Assembly: GCF_017831975.1 (NCBI RefSeq)
Contig: NZ_JAFDSS010000001.1
Location: 1 to 64,000, forward strand
DNA: 64,000 nucleotides
Reading direction: 5' to 3'
Source of the DNA: Microbacterium terrae
GTDB lineage: Bacteria > Actinomycetota > Actinomycetes > Actinomycetales > Microbacteriaceae
Part shown: piece after piece, positions 24,454 through 33,482 of the stretch
How positions within the stretch are numbered: position 1 is the stretch's first letter
Layout: the number at the start of each line of letters is the position of its first letter
The notes under the pieces: model-generated
What the model was told of the DNA's origin: nothing
What the model saw: the letters and a program-made list of their open reading frames with translations, nothing else
The model's database searches: none
Program-made: the position numbers and the translations under genes

Positions 24454-27080
24454 TGATGACGGAGATCACCGAGCTCTGGCTCGAGAACCGGCGCGGCGGC
24501 ATCACGATCGGAATCGATGAGGATGCTCCGCGGCTGTCCCTCGTCGCCGACGGCGGCGTCGACGGATTCGAGGCGCGGTTCGAGGCAGATGGGGCCGAAG
24601 CGGTCAGCGCCCGTCTGGACGGCACGCACCTCGCGCCGTGGCCGTTCGCCGCGCTCGCGCCGCGCGCAGGCGGACTGCTGTCGGTGCGCGCCGTCGGCGG
24701 CGACTCCTGGTCGGCGCCGGTGCGCGTCGAGCGCGGGCTCGCAGGCGACTGGCGCTCGGATTTCGTGTCGCCCTCGGTGAGCGCGCCGCAGGGAAACGTG
24801 CGTCCGGCGCACCTCCTGCGCGCGGCTTTCGACCTGGCGGCATCCGGTGTCGATGCCGAGCGCGTCAGCCGTGCGCGCGTCTACGCCACCGCGCACGGCG
24901 TGTACGAGCTCGAGCTCAACGGCGACCGCGTCGGGGATGACCGGCTCGCGCCCGGCTGGACGAGCTACCGCAGCCGCATCCGCTGTCAGACGCACGACGT
25001 GACCGGTGCACTGCGCGCCGGCGAGAACGTCGTCGGCGCCTGGCTCGCCGACGGCTGGTATCGCGGGCACATCGGGTTCGACGGCGGGCTGTGGGACATC
25101 TACGGACCGGATGTCGCGCTGCTGCTGCAGCTCGAGGTGCACACCGACGACGGCCGGCACGTGATCGTGCCCCTGTCGTGGACGGCGCACGCGTCGCCGA
25201 TCACGGCGGCAGGGCTCTACGAGGGTGAGACGTACGACGCCCAGCAGGAGCTCGACGGCTGGTCCGCCGCAGGATTCGACGCCTCGAGCTGGGTCGCCGC
25301 GACCACCCTCGAGCGCACCCGGTTCGACGCGGGGATCGAAGCGCCGACGGCGCTCCCCGTGCGCGTCATCGAGACGCTCGCTCCGGCGACCGTCGAGCGC
25401 CGTGCAGACGGGCGCATCCGTCTCGATTTCGGGCAGAACATCTCGGGTGTCCTGCGCATCCGCCCGCGCGCAGAGCGAGGCCGGGTCATCCGGCTCCACC
25501 ATGCCGAGGTCATCGAGAACGGCGAACTCGGCACGCGCCCCCTGCGGGCGGCGACGTCGATCGACACCTACACGTGCCGGGGCGTCGAGGGCGAGACCTA
25601 CGCACCGCGGTTCACGATCCACGGGTTCCAGTACGCCGAGATCGAAGGATGGCAGGGCGACCTGCTGCCGGGCGATGTCGAAGCTCTCGTCATCCACACC
25701 GACATGGTGCGCACCGGCACGTTCGAGACCTCCCACGCGGCGCTCGACCAGCTCCACTCGAACGTGGTGTGGAGCATGCGCGACAACTTCGTCGACCTGC
25801 CGACGGACTGTCCGCAGCGCGACGAGCGCGTGGGCTGGACGGGCGACATCCAGGTGTTCGCGCCGACGGCGCTGCGCCTCTACGCCGCGCACGGCACGCT
25901 GACCGGGTGGCTGCGCGATCTGGCGGCGGAGCAGTGGCCCGACGGGCACGTCCCGCAGTTCGTGCCGTGGGTGGAGTGCGGATTCCCGAACTTCCCGACC
26001 GCGGCGTGGGGCGACGCTGCGGTCGTCGTGCCCTGGGAGATGTACCTCAACGACGGCGACACCGCCGTGCTCGAGGCCCAGTACCCGAGCATGCGCGCCT
26101 GGGTCGACCTCATCGACCGCCTCACCGAACACACCGGGCTGTGGAACCACGGCTTCCAGCTGGGCGACTGGCTCGATCCGCTCGCTCCGCCCGACAGCCC
26201 CGGCGACTCCCACACCGATCGCTACCTCGTCGCCACCGCCTACCACGTCAAAACCGCACGGATCCTCGCGCAGACCGCCGAGCTGCTCGGTGAGCACGCC
26301 GACGCCGACCGCTACCGCGCGATCGCCGAGCGCGCCACGACCGCATTCCAGCGCGAGTTCATCAGCGCGTCGGGGCGGGTGGTCAGCGACACCCCCACGT
26401 CGATCGCCGTCGCCCTCGTGTTCGACCTGTTCGAGAACGAGGCGCAGGTCGCGCGCGCGGGGGAGCGGCTGCTGCACCTCGTGGGCCACGGCGGCTACAA
26501 GATCGCCACCGGCTTCGTCGGGACGCCGATCATCTGCGACGCCCTGGTGCTCGCCGGGAGCATGGACCACGCGTACCACCTGCTCCTGCAGGATCAGCTC
26601 CCGTCGTGGCTGTATCCCGTGTCGATGGGGGCGACCACGATCTGGGAGCGCTGGGACAGCATGCTCCCCGACGGCACCATCAACCCGGGCGACATGACCT
26701 CGTTCAACCACTACGCGCTCGGCGCCGTGGTCGACTTCCTCCACCGCGTGGTGGCCGGACTCGCTCCAGCCGCACCCGGCTGGAGCGAGATCCGCTTCGC
26801 CCCGCGCCCCGGAGGCGGGCTCACCCACGCCTCCGCCTCGTACGACAGCGTGCTCGGCACAGCCCGGTGCGCCTGGCGCCGCGACGGCGGAGCGTTCACC
26901 CTCGACGTCGAGGTGCCGGCCGGGGCGCGCGGCACCGTCGTGCTGCCCGGTGGCGGCGACGCGATCGACGTCGGGCCCGGTCGCCACCGATTCGAGGCCG
27001 AGTGCCGCAGTGCCGACGACGACCCCGAGCCGCCGTTCATCGGATGGCGCCGACCTCAACCGGCCGCGGTCGAGGCTTGA
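24453..27080 (+). CDS. GH78 alpha-L-rhamnosidase
   Basis: 875 residues, family-typical multi-domain length and no signal peptide. N-terminal beta-domains carry ARVYATAHGVYELELNGDRVGDDRLAPGW and WLADGWYRGHIGF, the rhamnose-binding region of the family. The (alpha/alpha)6 barrel has DLPTDCPQRDERVGWTGD (about 448-465), including general-acid Asp457, and WERWD at 731-735 with the probable catalytic base Glu732. It hydrolyses terminal alpha-L-rhamnose from rhamnogalacturonan, flavonoid glycosides or bacterial polysaccharide. Coupled to the transporter by a one-base overlap, it probably acts in the cytoplasm on the imported sugar. Confidence 0.93.
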   Translation: MMTEITELWLENRRGGITIGIDEDAPRLSLVADGGVDGFEARFEADGAEAVSARLDGTHLAPWPFAALAPRAGGLLSVRAVGGDSWSAPVRVERGLAGDWRSDFVSPSVSAPQGNVRPAHLLRAAFDLAASGVDAERVSRARVYATAHGVYELELNGDRVGDDRLAPGWTSYRSRIRCQTHDVTGALRAGENVVGAWLADGWYRGHIGFDGGLWDIYGPDVALLLQLEVHTDDGRHVIVPLSWTAHASPITAAGLYEGETYDAQQELDGWSAAGFDASSWVAATTLERTRFDAGIEAPTALPVRVIETLAPATVERRADGRIRLDFGQNISGVLRIRPRAERGRVIRLHHAEVIENGELGTRPLRAATSIDTYTCRGVEGETYAPRFTIHGFQYAEIEGWQGDLLPGDVEALVIHTDMVRTGTFETSHAALDQLHSNVVWSMRDNFVDLPTDCPQRDERVGWTGDIQVFAPTALRLYAAHGTLTGWLRDLAAEQWPDGHVPQFVPWVECGFPNFPTAAWGDAAVVVPWEMYLNDGDTAVLEAQYPSMRAWVDLIDRLTEHTGLWNHGFQLGDWLDPLAPPDSPGDSHTDRYLVATAYHVKTARILAQTAELLGEHADADRYRAIAERATTAFQREFISASGRVVSDTPTSIAVALVFDLFENEAQVARAGERLLHLVGHGGYKIATGFVGTPIICDALVLAGSMDHAYHLLLQDQLPSWLYPVSMGATTIWERWDSMLPDGTINPGDMTSFNHYALGAVVDFLHRVVAGLAPAAPGWSEIRFAPRPGGGLTHASASYDSVLGTARCAWRRDGGAFTLDVEVPAGARGTVVLPGGGDAIDVGPGRHRFEAECRSADDDPEPPFIGWRRPQPAAVEA

Positions 27081-27154
27081 CCCGCCGCACGCACGCTCCG
27101 CCCGACCCGGGGCGCGGCATCCGACTTCGCCTCCCTGACAGCAAGGACATCTCG

Positions 27155-28204
27155 ATGAGCACGACCCCGCAGACCGTCATCCGCCCTGGCCGGCCCTGGC
27201 TCGACACGAAGGGCGAGCGGATCCACGCCCACGGCGGTTCGGTGATCGAGGTGGACGGCACGTTCTACTGGTACGGCGAGAACAAGGAGTTCTCCACGCC
27301 CGGCAGCGGCATCTGGCACTGGGGTGTGCGGTGCTACAGCTCCACCGACCTCGTCAACTGGGAGGACCGGGGCGTCATCATCCCGCCCGACGAGCACGAC
27401 GAGTCATCGCCACTGCACCCCGCGCAGGGCCTCGACCGGCCGCACATCATCTACAACGCGGCGACCGAGAAGTTCGTCTGCTGGGTGAAGGTGATGACGA
27501 AGGGGTCGGTGCAGCGCTCCACCGTGCTCACCGCCGACAGCATCCTGGGGCCGTACGAGATCGCCCGCACGTGGCTGCGCCCGCTCGACATGAGCGCCGG
27601 CGACTTCGACCTGGTCGTCGACCCCCACGACGGCAAGGGGTACTACTACTTCGAACGCGTGCACTCAGAGATGATCTGCGCCGACCTGACGAGCGACTAC
27701 ACCGATGTCACGGGGTACTACTCGACGCACTTCCCGCAGCCGCAGCCGCCGTTCGTGCGCGAGGCGCCCGCCCACTTCAGCCGCAACAGGCTGCATTACC
27801 TGCTCACCTCCGGCACGACCGGGTACTACCCGAACCCGTCGGAGTCGGCGGTCTCGCGCAGCTATCACGGCCCGTTCGAGGTGCTCGGCGACCTGCACCC
27901 GACCGATCAGTCGCGCACCTCGTTCCACTCGCAGATCTCGTCGGTGTTCCGCCACCCGGGCAAAGAGGACCTCTACATCGCGATCGCCGACCGGTGGCTG
28001 CCGGGCTACCTCGATCACGGCGCGAAGGCGCAGGACGCGTTCATCGAGCACTTCGCGCCGGGGCGCGACAGCGACCTGCCGATGGAGGAGTTCGCGCACG
28101 TCGACACCTCGCTCGCCGACTACGTGTGGCTGCCCATCCGGTTCGAGGGCGACCGCCCCGTCATCGAGTGGCTCGACGAGTGGAGCCCGGCCGACTTCGA
28201 GTGA
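27155..28204 (+). CDS. GH43-like exo-glycosidase
   Basis: 349 residues; ATG 27155 stands seven bases after AAGGA. No signal peptide. The N-terminus has IHAHGGSVIEVDGTFYWYGE, a strand pattern found in GH43 five-bladed propellers of the exo-beta-galactanase/galactosidase groups, then LDRPHIIYNAATEKFVCW and SAGDFDLVVDPHDGKGYYYFER that could carry the catalytic Asp and its partner. Subfamily and linkage cannot be fixed. It follows GH78 by 74 bases and likely ends that operon. Its last 90 bases are repeated almost exactly at 29347-29438, in the scar between the reductase genes. Confidence 0.78.
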   Translation: MSTTPQTVIRPGRPWLDTKGERIHAHGGSVIEVDGTFYWYGENKEFSTPGSGIWHWGVRCYSSTDLVNWEDRGVIIPPDEHDESSPLHPAQGLDRPHIIYNAATEKFVCWVKVMTKGSVQRSTVLTADSILGPYEIARTWLRPLDMSAGDFDLVVDPHDGKGYYYFERVHSEMICADLTSDYTDVTGYYSTHFPQPQPPFVREAPAHFSRNRLHYLLTSGTTGYYPNPSESAVSRSYHGPFEVLGDLHPTDQSRTSFHSQISSVFRHPGKEDLYIAIADRWLPGYLDHGAKAQDAFIEHFAPGRDSDLPMEEFAHVDTSLADYVWLPIRFEGDRPVIEWLDEWSPADFE

Positions 28205-28281
28205 CCCGCCATGGCCGTTTGTGACGTTACAGTGAGGGGCGTCCCCTGAACCGCACCACCCGCTCGATCGGAGCAGACTCG

Positions 28282-29211
28282 ATGCGCACACTCGCCCTCC
28301 GCGGCACTGACCTGCCGGTGTCGAACATCGTCCTCGGCCTCATGCGGATCGGCTCGCTCGCCGACGAGGAGATCCGCACGCTCGTGCGCACAGCGCGCGA
28401 CGCGGGCATCAACGTGTTCGATCACGCCGACATCTACGGCGACGAGCGCCATGGCGCCGAGGAGCGATTCGGCTCCGCGGGCGCGGTCCCCGCATCGGAG
28501 CGCGACCAGGTCTACATCCAGTCGAAGGTCGGCATCCGGTCGGGGTTCTACGACTTCTCCCGCGAGCACATTCTGCGGACGGTCGACGAGGCGCTGGCGG
28601 CGCTGCGCACGGACTACCTCGACGCGCTGCTGCTGCATCGTCCCGACACGCTGATGGAGCCCGATGAGGTGGCCGGGGCATTCGACCACCTCGAGGCCGC
28701 GGGTAAGGTGCGGTCGTTCGGCGTCTCGAACCACACGCCAGGGCAGATCGAACTGCTCCGACGTTCCGTGCGTCAGCCGCTCGTGATCAATCAGGTGCAG
28801 CTCAGCATCACCCATGCCCCGCTGTTCGCACAGGGGGTGGCGGCGAACATGCTCGATGAGGATCAGTCCATCGACCGCGACAACGGGATCCTGGAGCACG
28901 CGCGCCTGAACGACATCACGCTGCAGGCGTGGTCGCCGTTCCAGGCGGGATTCTTCACCGGCGTGTTCCTCGGTGATCGAGAGAACTACGCCGAACTGAA
29001 CGAGGCCATCGACGAACTCGCGGCGAAGTACAGCGTGACTCCTACCGGCATCGCCGTGGCCTGGATCACCCGCCACCCCGCAGGCATCCAGGTCGTGCTC
29101 GGCAGCACGAACCCAGGCCGCGTCGCCGACTCCGCTGCCGGATCCGACGTGCCGCTCACGCGCGAGGAGTGGTACCGCCTGTTCCGCGCGGCCGGTCACC
29201 GACTCCCCTGA
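28282..29211 (+). CDS. Aldo/keto reductase (YdhF-like)
   Basis: 309 residues, TIM-barrel NADPH-dependent reductase. Tetrad elements are seen: NVFDHADIYGDE (Asp and Tyr), VYIQSKVGI (Lys) and LDALLLHRPD (His). LQAWSPFQAGFFTGVF and HPAGIQVVLGSTNPGR are the cofactor-binding strands, as in the YdhF group. It probably reduces sugar- or plant-derived aldehydes and ketones. It sits 77 bases past the GH43-like gene in the same direction and may be read from the same transcript. It is not closely similar to the reductase at 29505. Confidence 0.9.
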   Translation: MRTLALRGTDLPVSNIVLGLMRIGSLADEEIRTLVRTARDAGINVFDHADIYGDERHGAEERFGSAGAVPASERDQVYIQSKVGIRSGFYDFSREHILRTVDEALAALRTDYLDALLLHRPDTLMEPDEVAGAFDHLEAAGKVRSFGVSNHTPGQIELLRRSVRQPLVINQVQLSITHAPLFAQGVAANMLDEDQSIDRDNGILEHARLNDITLQAWSPFQAGFFTGVFLGDRENYAELNEAIDELAAKYSVTPTGIAVAWITRHPAGIQVVLGSTNPGRVADSAAGSDVPLTREEWYRLFRAAGHRLP

Positions 29212-29287
29212 TCAGCGCGAAGCGCACTCGCGCACCGACCATCGGGCCCCGTCGCGATCATCGCCTGATGTCGTGCGGACTCGATCG

Positions 29288-29346
29288 GGCGAGGTCGAGC
29301 GTGAACCGGTAGCGCATGTCGTCGTCGAACCACATGCGGAAGTTCG
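29288..29346 (-). pseudogene. Remnant: 3' tail of the GH38-like gene (copy of 31410-31468)
   Basis: 59 bases match 31410-31468 with one mismatch, in the same orientation. This is the coding tail for the last 19 or so residues of the protein encoded at 31407-33482 (ending in MRYRFTLDLA). The stop codon is not kept: the position of TGA reads CGA. Similarity ends about where the coding sequence ends, and on the other side it joins directly to a second gene tail. It is not expressed as a gene. Confidence 0.85.
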
Positions 29347-29438
29347 CTCGCTCGCCGACGACGTGTGGCTGCCCATCCGGTTCGAGGGCGACCGCCCCGT
29401 CATCGAGTGGCTCGACGAGTGGAGCCCGGCCGACTTCG
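29347..29438 (+). pseudogene. Remnant: 3' tail of the GH43-like gene (copy of 28108-28199)
   Basis: 92 bases match 28108-28199 with one mismatch; 78 of them (29361-29438) are identical without interruption. They encode the C-terminal WLPIRFEGDRPVIEWLDEW part of the GH43-like enzyme. Similarity stops at the last codon before the stop. No start codon or ribosome binding site belongs to it. It abuts the other remnant, giving a chimera of two gene ends with their bodies joined and their stops facing outward. The remaining bases of 29212-29504 show no gene. Confidence 0.85.
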
Positions 29439-29504
29439 CCTGACGGGCGGGAGGCCGGGGTCCACTCTCGACTGCCGCGCGGTCGCCGTCGCCGAGTGAC
29501 GGCG

Positions 29505-30395
29505 TCAGTCCTCGGGGATGGGGAACAGCATCCGCTCGTCGAAATCGCGGTCGGGGTCGGGTCCGCTCTCGCGGCCGGTGTCGAGGGAGTCGATGAGCGC
29601 CAGCTCGTCTCCCGACAGCTCGAAGTCGAACACAGCGAAGTTCTCGGCGATGCGGGTCGGGTTCGTCGACTTCGGGATCGCGGACCGCCCCTGCTGCAGG
29701 TGCCACCGAATCATGACCTGCGCGGGCGACCTGCCGTGCGCGGCGGCGATCGCGGCGATCGTCTCGTCCTGCATCACGCTGCGGCGCTCGTCGCCCCACG
29801 GGCCGGGGTAGAACGTGATGCCGCCGATCGGTGACCACGCCTGGGTGAGGATCCCGCGGTCGGCGTCGGCCTCCTGCACGGCTCGCTGCACGTGGTACGG
29901 GTGCAGTTCGACCTGATTCACGGCAGGCACCACGTCGACCGCATCCATCAGCCGGCTGATCGCGGCGGGCGTGAAGTTGCTCACGCCGATCGCGCGCACG
30001 CGTCCGTCGGCCAGCAGGGTCTCGAGCGCGGTGTAGGCCGCGATCGTCCGGTCGAAGAGGTTCGCCGCCTGCTGGTGCAGGATCAGCAGATCGATCTGCT
30101 CGACGCCGAGCTTGCGCGCCGACTTCTGCCACGCGTGCAGCGTCTCTTCGTAGCCGTAGTCGCTCGGCCACACCTTCGTCTCGATGAACACGTCGGCACG
30201 GTCGAGCCCGGAGCGACGGATGCCGTCGCCCACCTGTCGCTCGTTGCCGTAGGCGGCTGCCGTGTCGATGTGCCGGTACCCGACCTCGAGCGCGGTCTGC
30301 ACGGCGGCGGCGGTCTCGTCGGGAGGGCTCTGGAAGACGCCCAGCCCCAGTGCGGGCATGCGGACGTCGTTGTTGAGGATCAGTTCTTCGCTCAC
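29505..30395 (-). CDS. Aldo/keto reductase (2,5-diketo-D-gluconate reductase type)
   Basis: 296 residues from GTG 30395; the ribosome binding site is weak. Full AKR5-like signature: GYRHIDTAAAYGNE with catalytic Asp and Tyr, IETKVWPSDYGYE with Lys, DLLILHQQ with His (a substituted His-Gln-Gln context), GVSNFTPAAISRL, and IPKSTNPTRIAEN for NADPH phosphate. Acts in the cytoplasm on small aldehydes, ketones or sugar acids. It is divergent from the MmyB-like regulator at 30528, a pairing that usually means local control of the reductase by the regulator. Confidence 0.92.
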   Translation of the reverse strand: MSEELILNNDVRMPALGLGVFQSPPDETAAAVQTALEVGYRHIDTAAAYGNERQVGDGIRRSGLDRADVFIETKVWPSDYGYEETLHAWQKSARKLGVEQIDLLILHQQAANLFDRTIAAYTALETLLADGRVRAIGVSNFTPAAISRLMDAVDVVPAVNQVELHPYHVQRAVQEADADRGILTQAWSPIGGITFYPGPWGDERRSVMQDETIAAIAAAHGRSPAQVMIRWHLQQGRSAIPKSTNPTRIAENFAVFDFELSGDELALIDSLDTGRESGPDPDRDFDERMLFPIPED

Positions 30396-30427
30396 GACCG
30401 CAACGGTACGCGCACGTCGAGCGAGCA

Positions 30428-30495
30428 GGGAGGCCCCCGCATTACCTCGATGCTCCGCGCTCGGCGGCGACGAGCAGGTAACGGCAGGGCCTCCC
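30428..30495. promoter_or_regulatory. Long imperfect inverted repeat in reductase/regulator control region
   Basis: Two 20-base arms, 30428-30447 and 30476-30495, are inverted copies: GGGAGGCCC and TTACCT in each arm pair exactly, with a five-base divergent block between, and the spacer is 28 bases. It fills the middle of the 132-base gap between the divergent start codons. A pair of regulator half-sites is more likely than a terminator, since both genes read away from it. The MmyB-like protein is the natural binder. Confidence 0.6.
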
Positions 30496-30527
30496 ATCAC
30501 GTCTCCGCGAGGCTTAGCGTGGACGGC

Positions 30528-31406
30528 ATGGGAGACATGCGCGCCGAGGTCAAGGAGTTCCTCTCGACCCGCCGCGGCCGGCTGACGCCGGAGCAGGCAG
30601 GGCTCCCGGCGTACGGCGGGAACCGCCGCGTGTCGGGACTGCGGCGCGAGGAGGTCGCGATGCTCGCCGGGGTGTCGGTCGACTACTACGTGCGACTCGA
30701 GCGGGGCAATCTCGCCGGCGCGTCGGAGAGCGTGCTGGATTCGCTCGCGACCGCGCTGCAGCTCGACGATGCCGAGCGCCAGCACCTCTTCGACCTCGCC
30801 CGAGCGGCCGGCCCCGCGCCCCGGCGCCGGCGGAACCCCGCCAACGCGGTGCGCCCGGCCGTGCAGCAGGTGCTGGACGCGATCGCGGATGCGCCAGCCT
30901 GGGTGCGCAACGGCCGCCACGACATCATCGCGACCAATGCCCTCGGCCGCGCGCTGTACTCGCCCGTCTTCGACGACCCGCATCGCCCGGTCAACACCAC
31001 GCGATTCGCCTACCTCAACCCGGCGGCGCGGGAGTTCTGGCGGGACTACGACCAGATCCTCCACGATGCGGCGTCGATGCTCCGCATGGAAGCGGGCCGC
31101 AACCCGCACGATCCCGAGCTCATCCGCCTCGTCGGCGAGCTCTCCACCAGCAGCGAGACGTTCCGCGAGCGATGGGCCTCGCGCGACGTGAAGTTCCACC
31201 GCAGCGGCATGAAGCGGCTGCACCACCCGGTGGTCGGCGACCTCGACCTGCAGTACGAGTCGATGGAGCTGCCGAGCGAACCGGGGCTGGTGCTGAACGT
31301 GTACACGGCCCCGGCGGGGTCGCCGTCGGCGGACGGGCTCCGGATGCTGGCCTCCTGGGTGGCGACCGGCGCGACCACTGCCCGCGTCGAGAAGCCGACG
31401 GGGTGA
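30528..31406 (+). CDS. MmyB-like XRE-family transcriptional regulator
   Basis: 292 residues. Starts at ATG 30528, or possibly ATG 30537, three codons on, which follows GGAG closely. The N-terminal helix-turn-helix has the hallmark LPAYGGNRRVSGLRREEVAML and AGVSVDYYVRLERG. The C-terminal PAS-like ligand domain is seen in APAWVRNGRHDIIATNALGRAL and SRDVKFHRSGMKRLHHPVVGDLDL, as in MmyB-type regulators that bind a fatty-acid-like ligand. It is divergent from the reductase at 29505 and ends within a base of the convergent GH38-like gene. Confidence 0.93.
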   Translation: MGDMRAEVKEFLSTRRGRLTPEQAGLPAYGGNRRVSGLRREEVAMLAGVSVDYYVRLERGNLAGASESVLDSLATALQLDDAERQHLFDLARAAGPAPRRRRNPANAVRPAVQQVLDAIADAPAWVRNGRHDIIATNALGRALYSPVFDDPHRPVNTTRFAYLNPAAREFWRDYDQILHDAASMLRMEAGRNPHDPELIRLVGELSTSSETFRERWASRDVKFHRSGMKRLHHPVVGDLDLQYESMELPSEPGLVLNVYTAPAGSPSADGLRMLASWVATGATTARVEKPTG

Positions 31407-33482
31407 TCAGGCGAGGTCGAGCGTGAACCGATAGCGCATGTCGTCGTCGAACCACATGCGGAAGTTCGTGCCCCACACGTTGTTGTGCAGGTTGACGTGG
31501 ATGCCGTCGTCGGGCTGCGGCAACCGGTGGTCGAAGCGCAGCAGCGCAGGTTCGCCGACGGCGACCAGCGGTGAGTCGAGCGGGGTGAGCACCGCGCGGC
31601 GCGGGCCATCGAGGCGGGCATCCGACACCGCGTGCAGGCTGCGGTTGCCGCCCCGCACCACGGAGCGCGAGTCGACCGGCGTGCCGAGCTTCGTCAGATG
31701 CCAGGATGCGGCTGCGCCGACGCGGGGGCGGAACTCGAGCCAGGTCGCCTCCGGCAGCCGTGAGGCGTCACGGCCCGCGAGGTCGAGGGTGATCGAGATA
31801 GGCCCGCCGCCTGACGGGAACCGGTAGCAGAGACGGATGCTGCGCGGGGCGCCCCACGCCTGCGAGGCCTCCGCGGGCAGGGCGAGCACGAGCACGGCGG
31901 TCGCGCCGTCGTCGCCGTCGACGCGGTGGGCGGAGACCACCCGCGGGACGAACACCCTCGCCGGCAGCCGGTCGGCGATGCTCAGTCCCGGTTTGGACTG
32001 GTCGGGCACGGCCCAGAACGCGTTCTCGTCGAGTTCGCGGCAGTACTCGTCGAGCCAGCGCTGCTCGTCGCGCTCGTCGTAGGTCTGATGGCGAAGGCTC
32101 GCGAGGGGATGCTCAGGACCCGCCCAGTCGTGGCCGTCGGCGTCGGTCAGTCCGACGAGCGCACCGTCTGCGCCGAACCGTGCGCGGTAGACGCCCAGAT
32201 CGTGGATCGCGGTGGGATCGATCGCGACGCCGTCACGGTCGCCCGCCTCGCCCGCCGGTCGCGCAGCTTCCAGCATGGCGGCCGCCTCGCCCCGCCGCTG
32301 CGGTGAGAGTGCGTCGAGGGCACGGTCGACGTACGCGCGCTGTTCCGCCCACGACGCCTCGAAGGCGGAGTACGTGAGGGGCGAGCGGTTCGCCCGCTGT
32401 GCCGGCGCCCACGCGTAGGCCGCGAAAGCCGGCGCGATACCCGCGGGGTCGACCGCATCCGCCGCCCGCGCCCGCTGGAAGTCCGCCTTCTCATAGTTGG
32501 CGTAGTCGGGAAGATAGGTCTTCAGATCCTTGCCCCAGGTGTGCTCGGCGATCAGGAGCAGGGCGTCGCTGAACGCCGCGATCTCAGGTTCGTCGACCCG
32601 CACCGTGCCCGCGTCGACCCAGCTCGCGCGCAGGCGCAGCAGCGCTCGCAGCTGCGACGTCAGCAGCGGGTCGCTCGCGGCGCCGTGGATCCACGAGTCG
32701 CCGATCTCGGCTTCGATGACAGGCAGACTCGCGCGGGACCGGAGCACCGCGGCACCGAAGGCGTCGAGGGTCGACGCGATCACTCTGGCTTCCGGATGCG
32801 CCGCCCGCAGCCGGGCGAACAGCTCCTCGATCGCCGCGATGGATGGCGGACCGTGGTTGTCGCCCGAGTGGGCGAGATGCAGGGCGGACTCGCCATCGGG
32901 CGCGACGGCGAGTCCGAGGTCGCCGGTGCCGTAGTCCTGCGCGTAGTTCACGACGACCTCGGTGCCGCCGGGGGCACGCCACACGAAGAACTCCGGCACC
33001 TCGGGGACTGCCGAGGCGGCGTTCACCCCGAGGTGGAGGAAGCCGAGGCCCGCGCGGGCGAGCAGCGGCACGATCCCGACTGTGTGGCCGGGCACGTCGG
33101 TCATCTTCGCCGCGATGGTCTCCACGCCGAATCGTGCGTCGAGCCCGCGGCCGATCGAGATCCCGTGCGCGAACAGGCCGGCATCCATCAGTTCGCTGTG
33201 CGAGGTGAGCGGCAGGCCGTGCCAGCGGATCCGGCCCGCGCGGATCGCCCGCTCGAGGGCGTCGCGCTCGGTGTCGCTCCCGGTCCGCAGCGCCTCGTGG
33301 ATGAGCCACGAACCGGTGGTCCAGACGAAGCGGGCCTCGCCTCCGCGTCGGTCGAGTTCTTCGGCGAGGGCGATCGCACGGGGGAGGAATTCGTGCAGGT
33401 ACCGCCGGGTGACGTTCGCCGCCGAGTCGGTGAACCCGATGTCGAGGTGCGTCTTGAAGACCACGTGAATCGTCGACACCAC
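31407..33482 (-). CDS. GH38-like protein (DUF5054 type)
   Basis: 691 residues; GTG 33482 follows GAAGGA by seven bases, with a second GTG right after it. The N-terminus reads VVFKTHLDIGFTD, the zinc His-x-Asp of the GH38/GH57-like alpha-mannosidase barrel, followed by VWTTGSWL, MTDVPGHTVGIVPLLARAG and WIHGAASDPLL. HTWGKDLKTYLPDY lies near residue 320. The rest is beta-rich. Such proteins are annotated as DUF5054 and their activity is not established; retaining alpha-mannosidase-like hydrolysis is a reasonable guess. It is divergent from the true GH38 gene across 112 bases. Its final 59 coding bases are duplicated at 29288-29346. Confidence 0.78.
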   Translation of the reverse strand: MVSTIHVVFKTHLDIGFTDSAANVTRRYLHEFLPRAIALAEELDRRGGEARFVWTTGSWLIHEALRTGSDTERDALERAIRAGRIRWHGLPLTSHSELMDAGLFAHGISIGRGLDARFGVETIAAKMTDVPGHTVGIVPLLARAGLGFLHLGVNAASAVPEVPEFFVWRAPGGTEVVVNYAQDYGTGDLGLAVAPDGESALHLAHSGDNHGPPSIAAIEELFARLRAAHPEARVIASTLDAFGAAVLRSRASLPVIEAEIGDSWIHGAASDPLLTSQLRALLRLRASWVDAGTVRVDEPEIAAFSDALLLIAEHTWGKDLKTYLPDYANYEKADFQRARAADAVDPAGIAPAFAAYAWAPAQRANRSPLTYSAFEASWAEQRAYVDRALDALSPQRRGEAAAMLEAARPAGEAGDRDGVAIDPTAIHDLGVYRARFGADGALVGLTDADGHDWAGPEHPLASLRHQTYDERDEQRWLDEYCRELDENAFWAVPDQSKPGLSIADRLPARVFVPRVVSAHRVDGDDGATAVLVLALPAEASQAWGAPRSIRLCYRFPSGGGPISITLDLAGRDASRLPEATWLEFRPRVGAAASWHLTKLGTPVDSRSVVRGGNRSLHAVSDARLDGPRRAVLTPLDSPLVAVGEPALLRFDHRLPQPDDGIHVNLHNNVWGTNFRMWFDDDMRYRFTLDLA

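Noticed and set aside
29316-29834. Open frame of 172 codons across the scar as a new gene
   Set aside because: It is in the wrong frame for both gene tails, runs antisense to the reductase gene, and has no ribosome binding site.
29212-30171. Minus-strand frame of 319 codons through the scar and reductase as a reductase extension
   Set aside because: It is in a different frame from the reductase, whose protein ends at 29505 with a normal C-terminus.
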